Assembly: GCA_009704505.1 (NCBI GenBank)
Contig: WLEB01000006.1
Coordinates: forward strand, 1 to 38,807
From: Actinomycetota bacterium
GTDB taxonomy: Bacteria > Actinomycetota > Actinomycetes > Nanopelagicales > Nanopelagicaceae
Reading direction: 5' to 3'
DNA: 38,807 nucleotides
This document shows, in pieces, positions 8,353-15,932 of this stretch; the first letter of the stretch is position 1; the number at the start of each line of letters is the position of its first letter. A program made the translations under genes and the position numbers. Under the pieces are notes generated by a model that ran no database searches, had not been told where the DNA came from, and saw only the letters and a list, made by a program, of their open reading frames with translations.

Positions 8353-9204
8353 CTACTTGTCCTCTGGTTTGATACCGAACATAATTTCATCCCAACTTGG
8401 CACTTTTGCACGTGCAGTTATTCCATCGCGGGATGCTTCATCATCTGGCTCTTCGCGAATGACAGCCAATCGTGGAACAAGAGGTGAAATCTTTTCGTTT
8501 TCGAAGCTTTCAAGATCCTCATACTCTTTAAAGCGATCTTTATCTATTGTGCTTACTCCATGATTTTCGGTGCTACGACGCTCTGAAGGATGTGTAGATT
8601 CGGTTGTAACAAGACCAGGTTTGGAAAGCTGACGGGGAGCAGGTTCATCACCCATCATCCAGCGAGCATTTTCATCCATTGATGTCAGTGAGCGCAGCAA
8701 TGGATCAAAACTCCATTGGGCTACTCCGACGCCACCTGTCTGTGGATAGTGAAGTTCAACGGTCCATGTTCCATTTTCTAATCGCCATGTGTCCCATGAC
8801 AAAGTTGAGGCGTCAATTCCACGGGGTGCAAGGCGTGAAGTAATCGTTTGGATCAAAGTTACGGGATCGCGATCGATTTCTTTTCGCACAACAATTTGCT
8901 GTGCCTGATCAATTATGTAGATTCGCTCTGAAAGTATTGGCCCTGCAAAGCGCTCGATTTTCTCAATTGAAACGTTGTACTCACGAGAAATCTGTTCACT
9001 TGTCTGCCCAGTTCGAAGCAATCTCTGAATCTCTTTAATCGAAATTGATGGCTCTTCATTATCTGGAACAGAGTTCAATCGCTGTTGATTTACAGTTGCA
9101 CGCAAAGTGTCACTAATGCGAACGGAGTATTGCTCGCCCTCTTGATCGCGCAAAGACAGGTAGAGACCATCATCGGTCCGTCCATCTAGTCGAAGCTCAG
9201 TCAC
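8353..9204 (-). CDS. sepH: Cell division protein SepH
   Basis: Actinobacterial septation factor (DUF3071) that promotes FtsZ assembly. The N-terminal MTELRLDGRTDDGLYLSL and the following helix-turn-helix-like segment (RTGQTSEQISREYNVSIEKIERFAGP) match the conserved SepH N-terminal domain. The later part is variable and charged, ending in KVPSWDEIMFG, a typical SepH tail. The GTG at 9204 gives a family-like N terminus; a GTG two codons upstream at 9210 is also possible. The start overlaps the end of the MFS gene, so the two are probably co-transcribed and translationally coupled. Confidence 0.85.
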   Translation of the reverse strand: MTELRLDGRTDDGLYLSLRDQEGEQYSVRISDTLRATVNQQRLNSVPDNEEPSISIKEIQRLLRTGQTSEQISREYNVSIEKIERFAGPILSERIYIIDQAQQIVVRKEIDRDPVTLIQTITSRLAPRGIDASTLSWDTWRLENGTWTVELHYPQTGGVGVAQWSFDPLLRSLTSMDENARWMMGDEPAPRQLSKPGLVTTESTHPSERRSTENHGVSTIDKDRFKEYEDLESFENEKISPLVPRLAVIREEPDDEASRDGITARAKVPSWDEIMFGIKPEDK

Positions 9205-10438
9205 GAGCACGAGGGTAGCCGATGAGGGCCTTAAAAACCTTGAAGTACGGGAGTGTGGCTAGGCAAGCTGCGATCATAAATCCCAAGGGGACCCAGTATG
9301 CAAAATCTGCGCCATATTCATCAATGACCAGGCCCGACAGCGCGCTGGCAATAGCACCACCTAATGGCATACCGGCTACGACCCAGGTCAAAGTTTCTGT
9401 GATTTGTTCAGTGGGTACTGCCGCTTCTGCAACTCCGTATGCACTTATAACTAGTGGCGCAACTGCAAATCCATTAAAAAATAATGCAACGGAAAGCCAA
9501 AACAAGGAATGCACAAACAGCATTGGAATTGACAAGAGTGTGAGGGCAAACAAAAAGATTAGAAAACGTGTAGCACTAGAAATTTTCCACTTAATCACAC
9601 CAGCTCCTATTGCAGCAACAGCGCTTCCGCATGCCCAAATCGCTAACAAAATTCCAGCTTTATCTTCTTGGCCTCGGGCTTGAGCAAAAGCTACTGTCAC
9701 GATTGCAATTGATCCAAAGAATCCCCCCAACAAAACAGTGGGAAAAACCACAGCCTGTACCTGCTTGTTTCTAATCACTGCCGGATGCGGATCAACAATT
9801 CTTTTAGGGGTTGCAGGTGGCTCAGTTGATTTCTGTATTACAAAAAGCGGGACTCCAACAGCCATAAATACTATGCCGACGATAATGCCTGCAGCTGGGG
9901 CTATGGAAGTTGCACATGCAGTCACGATTATTGGGCCAGCAATAAAAACAATCTCATCCATTAAGGCCTCAAAGGAGTAGGCCGTATTTACTATATGTCG
10001 ATCGTTCTCATCTTCTGCTGTTGTTGATTTATCGGGGCTCAAGATGTGTAGCCAGCGACGCCGAACGAGCCCACCAGTATTTATTGAAAAGCTCTCAGCA
10101 AAGATTATTGCCGCAAACCAGGTCCAAGTTGGAGTCTGATTTAAAACTAAAAAAGTAAATAGAGACAGACCAGCAATCTTTACAGGCACAACTCTTATGA
10201 GCATTGCACTTTGCCCTATGCGATCTGCTACTCGAGACCAGGCGGGAGTAGCAATCGACATGACAACAGATGCTGAAGCGCTTAGTGCTCCGGCAATTGC
10301 ATAGGATCCATTAACCGATACAACTATAAATACCAGAGCAAGTGAGTCCATCGAAATTGGCATGCGAGCAATGACGCCTGGGATAGAAAACTTCAGACCC
10401 CCTGGTGTGCGCATCAAGGTCGTATATGCAGAGAACAT
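9197..10438 (-). CDS. MFS transporter
   Basis: Major facilitator superfamily membrane protein of 413 residues with about 12 hydrophobic segments and a central hydrophilic loop near residues 190-215. The substrate cannot be told. Its start is leaderless in appearance: TAGACT ends 7 nt before the ATG with no Shine-Dalgarno. It is divergent from the inositol-monophosphatase-family gene across only 34 bp and overlaps sepH by 8 bp at its end. The actinobacterial arrangement MFS-sepH is reminiscent of other genomes but says nothing firm about the substrate. Confidence 0.82.
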   Translation of the reverse strand: MFSAYTTLMRTPGGLKFSIPGVIARMPISMDSLALVFIVVSVNGSYAIAGALSASASVVMSIATPAWSRVADRIGQSAMLIRVVPVKIAGLSLFTFLVLNQTPTWTWFAAIIFAESFSINTGGLVRRRWLHILSPDKSTTAEDENDRHIVNTAYSFEALMDEIVFIAGPIIVTACATSIAPAAGIIVGIVFMAVGVPLFVIQKSTEPPATPKRIVDPHPAVIRNKQVQAVVFPTVLLGGFFGSIAIVTVAFAQARGQEDKAGILLAIWACGSAVAAIGAGVIKWKISSATRFLIFLFALTLLSIPMLFVHSLFWLSVALFFNGFAVAPLVISAYGVAEAAVPTEQITETLTWVVAGMPLGGAIASALSGLVIDEYGADFAYWVPLGFMIAACLATLPYFKVFKALIGYPRARD

Positions 10439-10445
10439 GGGTATT

Positions 10446-10466
10446 AGTCTAGACCGCGGTTAGACT
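10446..10466. promoter_or_regulatory. Divergent leaderless promoters in a palindrome
   Basis: A near-perfect inverted repeat fills the 34 bp between the MFS gene and the IMPase-family gene. The left arm is AGTCTA (10446-10451), the centre is the 8 bp palindrome ACCGCGGT (10453-10460), and the right arm is TAGACT (10461-10466). Each arm reads TAGACT toward its own gene, 7 nt (minus) and 6 nt (plus) from the ATG. The arms therefore act as opposing -10 hexamers; the centre might also bind a regulator. Confidence 0.6.
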
Positions 10467-10472
10467 TGCTCT

Positions 10473-11237
10473 ATGACAGATTCAAAGGCATTACTAGATC
10501 TCGCCCTGACAATCGCACGTGATGCAGGTGATTTATTGATGGATCGACCAGCATCATGGGATTTAACTTCTAAATCAACTGCAATAGATATTGCAACACA
10601 GATGGATCTAGCAAGTGAAAAGTTCATTGTTCAAGCGATCTTAAAGGCGAGGCCAGATGATGGAATTCTTGGGGAAGAGGGTGCTTCTCGCGCTTCCAAG
10701 AGTGGAATTACATGGGTTATAGATCCAGTCGATGGCACAGTGAACTATTTTTATGGTCTACCAGGTTGGTGTGTATCGATTGCCGCAAAAGATGAGAATG
10801 GAACTTTAGTTGGCGTTGTTCATTCACCCACAGTCAATTCAACATGGCATGCTTCAAAAGGCAATGGTGCATTTCTCAATAATGTAAAGATTGCAAGTAA
10901 TGACCCTGTTGAATTAAATCGCGCACTTATTTCTTCAGGATTTGCCTATGATGTAACAAATCGAATTGAGCAGTTAAAAATCGTTAACGTTCTTCTTCCA
11001 AAAATTCGAGATCTGCGCCGCATAGGCTCTGCCGCTGCTGATATCTGTCATGTTGCTACTGGTTTAGTAGACGGTTACTTTGAAACTGGATTATTTGAGT
11101 GGGATCTGGCAGCCGCCCAGCTAATCGCCGAGGAGGCTGGAGCTGTTGTCACTACTCGCAAGTGGCACGGACTTGATTTGACCGTAGCCGCAGGTCCCCA
11201 CCTGTATCAACAGTTGAACGCTCAAATTCCTGAGTAA
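10473..11237 (+). CDS. Inositol monophosphatase family protein (possibly histidinol-phosphatase or SuhB-like)
   Basis: Mg-dependent phosphatase of 254 residues. It has the family metal-binding motifs: GEEG (E68-E69), WVIDPVDGTVNY (D84, D87, G88, T89) and the late aspartate in FEWDLAAAQLIAEEAGA near residue 210. Members hydrolyse inositol phosphate, histidinol phosphate or PAP, and the sequence alone does not choose between them. It has a leaderless-type start, TAGACT ending 6 nt before the ATG, divergent from the MFS gene. It precedes rplS by about 110 bp on the same strand. Confidence 0.88.
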   Translation: MTDSKALLDLALTIARDAGDLLMDRPASWDLTSKSTAIDIATQMDLASEKFIVQAILKARPDDGILGEEGASRASKSGITWVIDPVDGTVNYFYGLPGWCVSIAAKDENGTLVGVVHSPTVNSTWHASKGNGAFLNNVKIASNDPVELNRALISSGFAYDVTNRIEQLKIVNVLLPKIRDLRRIGSAAADICHVATGLVDGYFETGLFEWDLAAAQLIAEEAGAVVTTRKWHGLDLTVAAGPHLYQQLNAQIPE

Positions 11238-11344
11238 GTCCAGGTCCAGGGCCCGATTTACGCTTACAACCCTGTCTGTGGCACAATACGCAATCTGCAC
11301 CGCCAAAGCGCGTGCTTTATTGAAATGACAAAAGGATCGAAAAT

Positions 11345-11899
11345 ATGAACATTCTTGATGCAGTAGATGCAGCCTCGCTGCGCAAAGACATCCCACAGTT
11401 TCGCGCTGGTGATGAGCTCAAGATCCATGTTCGTGTTATCGAAGGTAACAAGAGCCGTCTTCAGGTTTTCCAAGGAATTGTTATCCGTCGTCAAGGAGAC
11501 GGTGTTCGTGAGACTTTCACTATCCGTAAAGTTTCTTACGGTGTTGGAGTAGAGCGCACATTCCCAGTCCACACTCCAGTTATCGAAAAAATTGAATTAG
11601 TGAAGAAGGGCGAAGTTCGTCGCGCCAAGTTGTACTACCTACGTGATCTTCGCGGTAAGGCTGCAAAGATTCGCGAAAAGCGCGATGGCGTTGAAGGTTA
11701 CGGCGATGGAATTCTTTCAACTCCAGTTGCTGAGGTAGTTATTGAGCCAGTGGCAGTCGCACAAGAAGTTGTTGCGCAGCCAGCAGAGGCTGTTGCCCAG
11801 GAGGTAGCAGAGGCAATTGCAGAAGCGCCAGAGCAAGCTGTTGAACAAACTCCAGATGTAGAAGTAATTCCTGCATCTGACGAACAGCCTAAAGCCTAG
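11345..11899 (+). CDS. rplS: 50S ribosomal protein L19 with long C-terminal extension
   Basis: Structural protein of the large ribosomal subunit. The L19 core occupies residues 1 to about 115 ([52 protein letters not shown]). L19 is usually about 115 residues; here roughly 65 more follow, rich in Ala, Val, Glu, Gln and Pro, acidic and of low complexity. The start has a normal Shine-Dalgarno, AAAGGA about 8 nt upstream. It heads a same-strand run rplS-lepB-rnhB-dprA-era. An upstream promoter presumably lies in 11238-11330, but I cannot place it. Confidence 0.95.
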   Translation: MNILDAVDAASLRKDIPQFRAGDELKIHVRVIEGNKSRLQVFQGIVIRRQGDGVRETFTIRKVSYGVGVERTFPVHTPVIEKIELVKKGEVRRAKLYYLRDLRGKAAKIREKRDGVEGYGDGILSTPVAEVVIEPVAVAQEVVAQPAEAVAQEVAEAIAEAPEQAVEQTPDVEVIPASDEQPKA

Positions 11900-11916
11900 T
11901 AACTTCATTCATTTCA

Positions 11917-12570
11917 ATGCGAAACAAGGGATCACTCCTTAAGGAGCTCCCAATCCTGATTGTTGTTGCATTAGTTGTCTCACTATTTATTAAAAGCTTT
12001 CTAGTTCAGTTTTTCTATATTCCGTCGGGATCAATGGAAAACACGTTACAAATTCAAGATCGAGTTGCCGTCAATAAAGTTCCATTTATCTCTGACAACA
12101 TAAAGCGCGGAGATATCGTCGTATTTCGCGATCCCAATAATTGGCTGCCTGAGAACGTAGAAAACTCGAGTAACTCATTAGTGGCAAAGGCCAAGAGCCT
12201 TCTAGTTACAGTGGGAGTTCTCCCAAATCCTGCAAAGCAGTACTTGGTTAAACGAGTTATAGGTGTTGCAGGTGATCGAGTTGTTTGTTGCACAGAAGGT
12301 AAAAAACTCTCCATTAATGGAGTAGAGGTAACAGAGCCTTATATTTATGGTGGCGATGCACCATCTGACATGAAATTTGATGTAACTGTGCCTGAAGGAA
12401 AACTATGGGTATTAGGTGATCACCGTGGGGCAAGTGCTGATTCCAGATACCATCAAGAGGACATCAATAGTGGATTTGTTCCACTAGAACGTGTTTCTGG
12501 TCGTGTAGTGGCAGTTATCTGGCCCTTTAAGAATTTAACATATGTTCCAAGAGTAGACGTCACGAAGTAG
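11917..12570 (+). CDS. lepB: Signal peptidase I
   Basis: Membrane-anchored serine protease that removes signal peptides from secreted proteins; 217 residues. One N-terminal transmembrane segment (about residues 11-31) leads directly to the catalytic serine motif IPSGSM (S39). The general-base lysine is in YLVKRVIGVAGD (K112). The late GDHRGASADSR box is also present. It lies 17 bp after rplS and 3 bp before rnhB, a classic actinobacterial order. No Shine-Dalgarno is visible, so it is probably translated from the rplS transcript by coupling. Confidence 0.95.
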   Translation: MRNKGSLLKELPILIVVALVVSLFIKSFLVQFFYIPSGSMENTLQIQDRVAVNKVPFISDNIKRGDIVVFRDPNNWLPENVENSSNSLVAKAKSLLVTVGVLPNPAKQYLVKRVIGVAGDRVVCCTEGKKLSINGVEVTEPYIYGGDAPSDMKFDVTVPEGKLWVLGDHRGASADSRYHQEDINSGFVPLERVSGRVVAVIWPFKNLTYVPRVDVTK

Positions 12571-12573
12571 CCC

Positions 12574-13182
12574 TTGAAGGTTATAGAGCAACTGCTAACT
12601 GCTGCAGGGATCGCTCCGATTGCTGGAGTAGATGAAGCAGGTCGAGGTGCATGTGCGGGTCCATTAGTCGTTGCATCAGTTGTTTTAAACGATCCATTTA
12701 CTCCTGAATTAACTCCGGTTCGAGATTCAAAAGAAATTTCAGAGAGTAAGAGAGAAATAGTCTTTGATTTGATTCAAAAGTTTGCAACCTCAATCAGCAT
12801 AATCATCATCTCTTCAGAAGAAGTTGATTCACGTGGTGTGCATGCTGCAAATTTAGATGGAATGCGCCGAGCGGTATTGGGATTAAACATAGAGCCTGCA
12901 TATGTTTTAACTGATGGATATGCCATTGAAGGCTTAGGAGTACCCAACTTAGCGGTTTGGAAAGGCGATCAAGTTGTTGTTTCGATTAGCGCTGCATCGA
13001 TTATCGCTAAAGTTACAAGAGATCGAATAATGCGAGAGCTCGATCTAGAGTTTCCAGAGTATGGATTTGCAGGGCATAAGGGCTATATCACCGCCGGTCA
13101 CACACAAGCTCTAGAAAAACATGGTCCAACACCGCATCATCGGACATCATTTTCAAATATCGCAGCGCTCATCCACAAGTAA
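12574..13182 (+). CDS. rnhB: Ribonuclease HII
   Basis: Removes ribonucleotides and RNA primers from RNA-DNA hybrids. The N-terminal motif GVDEAGRGACAGPLV carries the first catalytic acids (D20, E21). D114 lies in YVLTDGYAI, and HKGYITAGHTQALEKHGPTPHHR is the conserved C-terminal region. 202 residues is normal. The start appears to be a TTG 3 nt after the lepB stop; no in-frame ATG lies close enough to keep the catalytic motif. In many actinobacteria yraN and a ComM/YifB gene separate rnhB from dprA; neither is here. Confidence 0.94.
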   Translation: MKVIEQLLTAAGIAPIAGVDEAGRGACAGPLVVASVVLNDPFTPELTPVRDSKEISESKREIVFDLIQKFATSISIIIISSEEVDSRGVHAANLDGMRRAVLGLNIEPAYVLTDGYAIEGLGVPNLAVWKGDQVVVSISAASIIAKVTRDRIMRELDLEFPEYGFAGHKGYITAGHTQALEKHGPTPHHRTSFSNIAALIHK

Positions 13183-13230
13183 TTCGATTCAGCCTCCCAG
13201 TAGTGGAGTTACTACTTATTGTGACTAACT

Positions 13231-14109
13231 ATGAAAGATCTTATTTCTCGGGCAGCACTATTTAACGTGATTGAGGCAGGGCACAAATTCTGGTCTCAAG
13301 AAATCTTTGAGTATGGCCCACTCGATGTATATGAGAAACTGATTAATGGTGGATATGGCCCAAATAGGCACGAGAAGTTGATATCGGCCCTTCAGTTAAC
13401 TTCAGGTGAGAAAGTTCTCGAGACAATATCGGCCCGAGGTGTTAAATTTTTAACGCCACAGGATTTAGAGTGGCCAGAGCAGTTAAATGATCTAGCCAAT
13501 CCACCAATTGCTCTAGTTGTTAAAGGTAATGCGCAAACATTAAAGACAGCATCACTTGCAATAGTTGGTACGAGAAATCCAACAAACTACGGAGCTCGAA
13601 TCGCCGGTGAATTTGCCGCAGGCTTTGTTGATCGTGAGTGGGCAATTGTTAGTGGCGGGGCATACGGGATTGATTCTTATGCCCATAAAGGCGCACTCAT
13701 GGCCGAGGGCATCACAATTGCAATAATTGCTTGCGGTGTAGATATTAATTATCCAGCCGGAAATGCCAGACTTTTTTCTGAGATATGTGAAAGTGGAGCA
13801 ATTGTTAGTGAGTTCATGCCCTGTCAAAAGGCTTTACCCAATAGATTCTTAACACGTAATCGATTAATTGCTGGGCTTTCTAAAGCTACCTTGGTTGTGG
13901 AGGCTGCTTTTAGAAGCGGCTCACTGCGCACTGCTAGAGACGCTGCAGAAATATTTAGACCTGTAATGGCTATTCCTGGCGCGATCAACTCACCAACTAG
14001 TGAGGGCTGTCATCGATTAATTGGCGAGCGTTCGGCAGAAATTGTCACATCGGTGGCAGATGCAGTGGAATTTGTTGGAGTTCGATCAGGACAATCAATG
14101 AGAGAATAG
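13231..14109 (+). CDS. dprA: DNA processing protein DprA
   Basis: Single-strand DNA binding and RecA-loading protein of natural transformation (DprA/Smf). The Rossmann-like core shows LAIVGTRNPTNYGARIA, IVSGGAYGIDSYAHKGAL, IAIIACGVDINYPAGN, FLTRNRLIAGLSKATLVVEA and SGSLRTARDA. The length, 292 residues, is compact and lacks an obvious C-terminal winged helix. TATTGT lies 8 nt upstream of the ATG and may be a leaderless -10. It sits in the lepB-rnhB run but is followed by era, not by the usual topoisomerase or sigma-factor gene. Confidence 0.92.
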   Translation: MKDLISRAALFNVIEAGHKFWSQEIFEYGPLDVYEKLINGGYGPNRHEKLISALQLTSGEKVLETISARGVKFLTPQDLEWPEQLNDLANPPIALVVKGNAQTLKTASLAIVGTRNPTNYGARIAGEFAAGFVDREWAIVSGGAYGIDSYAHKGALMAEGITIAIIACGVDINYPAGNARLFSEICESGAIVSEFMPCQKALPNRFLTRNRLIAGLSKATLVVEAAFRSGSLRTARDAAEIFRPVMAIPGAINSPTSEGCHRLIGERSAEIVTSVADAVEFVGVRSGQSMRE

Positions 14110-14113
14110 TCAG

Positions 14114-15034
14114 ATGAGCGATTTTCGATCGGGATTTGTTGCGATAGTTGGACGTCCCAATGTTGGAAAATCCACCTTAATTAACGCACTTGTCGGTAGC
14201 AAAATTGCAATTACTTCACACCACCCAAATACAACTCGCTTAGCAATTAGAGGAATCGTCCATCGCCCCGATTACCAGGCAGTTCTTGTCGATACTCCCG
14301 GTGTTCATAAACCAAAGACTTTACTTGGACACAGACTCAACCAAGTTGTTGATCAAAGCATGGACTCAGTAGATATTGTTTTAATGTGCATCCCAGCAGA
14401 TGAAACATCTGGAGCCGGTGATGTTTTCATTGCTCAAGAGATTGCAAAACACAGTAAGGCTAAGAAATTTGCCGTCATAACAAAGACAGATTTGATTTCA
14501 AAGGAAAAGTTAGCAGCCCGCTTACTTGGAATTATGGAGCTAGCTAAAGGATTTACATGGGATGAAATCATCCCTGTATCAGCGGCTATTCACGACCAAG
14601 TTGATTTGCTCAATGAACTAATTGGTAAAAATCTGCCTCAAGGTCCGGCCTACTATCCAGAGGGAACAAATAGTGATCAAGCCATTGAGGCATTGATTTG
14701 TGAACTTATTAGGGAAGCGGCGTTGCAAGATGTCAGACAAGAACTTCCTCACTCAATAGTTGTGACCATTGATGAATTTGGCGAACGTGAAGAAAAGGGA
14801 TCAAGGCCTTTCTATGATGTTCATGCAACAGTCCATGTGGAACGAGATTCACAGCGGGCAATTTTGTTGGGCCATCAAGGCTCAAGGCTAAAGGAGATCG
14901 GTATAAGAGCCAGGGCTGATATCGAACGCACACTTGGCGCCAAGATATTTCTTGGTCTACACATAAAAGTTTCTAAAGAATGGCAGAAAGATCCAAAACT
15001 ATTAGAACGGTTAGGGTTTGGCGACAATATCTGA
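14114..15034 (+). CDS. era: GTPase Era
   Basis: Ras-like GTPase with a KH domain, needed for 30S subunit maturation by binding the 3' end of 16S rRNA. G1 is GRPNVGKS (13-20), G2 lies near NTTRLAIRG, G3 is DTPGVHKP and G4 is TKTDL. The KH region near the C terminus has GHQGSRLKEIGIRARADIERTLG. 306 residues is normal. It starts 4 bp after dprA. The C-terminal 24 bp overlap the 3' end of the convergent EamA gene. In most actinobacteria era sits beside ybeY; placement after dprA is unusual. Confidence 0.95.
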   Translation: MSDFRSGFVAIVGRPNVGKSTLINALVGSKIAITSHHPNTTRLAIRGIVHRPDYQAVLVDTPGVHKPKTLLGHRLNQVVDQSMDSVDIVLMCIPADETSGAGDVFIAQEIAKHSKAKKFAVITKTDLISKEKLAARLLGIMELAKGFTWDEIIPVSAAIHDQVDLLNELIGKNLPQGPAYYPEGTNSDQAIEALICELIREAALQDVRQELPHSIVVTIDEFGEREEKGSRPFYDVHATVHVERDSQRAILLGHQGSRLKEIGIRARADIERTLGAKIFLGLHIKVSKEWQKDPKLLERLGFGDNI

Positions 15035-15889
15035 TTGAGTTTTCTTGCTAGCAAGATAGGAACCAATAAGTACTAGTGGAAGCCCAATTATTAGTCCGAT
15101 CGTAATCGGCTCATTCAAAACAATTACGCCAAGAACAACTGCGACAGATGTGTTGAGATAAGTAACTAAAGATCCTCGTGCTGGACCAATCTCAACAAGA
15201 AGTTTAAAGAAGACAAGAAATGCCAGAGCTGTGCAGAGAACTCCTAATGCAATTAATGAAAGAGCGGGCTTGAGCGTGACCTGCGAAGGCCACTGAGCAA
15301 TAGCAAGGGGTGCCCAAAAAATTGAAGTAATCGCCATCGCTAATCCGTTGATTGCAATTCCATCGACAAGAGGCAAGTTGGTTGTCACCATAATGATTGC
15401 GTAGGAATATCCCATTGCGGCCAGAATCATCATTGCAATTGAGGCGGGGTGGCTGTTTCCAGAAAAACTCTCAATTCCAACAACTGCTATTAAGCCAATG
15501 AAGCCAACAACAATTCCAAACATTCTCTTAAATTGCCAGACTGTATGGTCACCCCGCATGGAGGTGATGATCGCTGCAAATATAGGAACAGTTGAAATGA
15601 GCAATCCAGCTAGCCCGGAATCGATCTTTTTCTGCGCAGTAGAAATCAAGATCCAGGGACCAATCATTTCGAGGAGTGCATAAAAGGCTACAAATTTAAA
15701 TCCGAGAACAGCTCCCTTGAAGGTTTTTCGATAGAGAGCAACAGGAATCAGAATTGCAGCACCAATTAATGTTCGTCCAGCAACAATTGCAGAAGGTGGA
15801 ATTTCTTCAACTGCAACTTTCATCAGTAAATATGGAATACCCCATAAAAAACCAACAAGCAGAAAATAAAATAAGGATTTACGACTCAT
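15011..15889 (-). CDS. EamA/DMT-family transporter
   Basis: Membrane protein of the drug/metabolite transporter superfamily, 292 residues with about ten hydrophobic segments arranged as two EamA repeats. Visible pieces include an N-terminal SLFYFLLVGFLWGIPYLLMKVAVEEIPP and a C-terminal YLNTSVAVVLGVIVLNEPITIG, a typical EamA repeat ending. The substrate is unknown; family members export amino acids or metabolites. It lies downstream of xylB on the same strand, separated by a 34 bp spacer of 9 bp direct repeats, and its 3' end overlaps era. Confidence 0.85.
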   Translation of the reverse strand: MSRKSLFYFLLVGFLWGIPYLLMKVAVEEIPPSAIVAGRTLIGAAILIPVALYRKTFKGAVLGFKFVAFYALLEMIGPWILISTAQKKIDSGLAGLLISTVPIFAAIITSMRGDHTVWQFKRMFGIVVGFIGLIAVVGIESFSGNSHPASIAMMILAAMGYSYAIIMVTTNLPLVDGIAINGLAMAITSIFWAPLAIAQWPSQVTLKPALSLIALGVLCTALAFLVFFKLLVEIGPARGSLVTYLNTSVAVVLGVIVLNEPITIGLIIGLPLVLIGSYLASKKTQSDIVAKP

Positions 15890-15895
15890 TAAATA

Positions 15896-15932
15896 CTTAC
15901 CATAGTTACCAAAATTACCATCATTACCATTG
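15896..15932. repeat. Four tandem 9 bp repeats (TTACCANNN) between xylB and the EamA gene
   Basis: On the plus strand four consecutive 9-mers each begin TTACCA and differ in the last three bases: TTACCATAG, TTACCAAAA, TTACCATCA, TTACCATTG. On the coding (minus) strand each unit ends TGGTAA, and the first unit supplies the last Trp codon and the TAA stop of xylB. The array occupies most of the spacer before the EamA start. It may be slippage-derived or an operator. Its copy number is too small and its unit too short for a CRISPR. Confidence 0.75.

Noticed and set aside
15896..15932. Possible CRISPR-like array
   Set aside because: The units are 9 bp with no spacers, only four copies and no cas genes nearby.
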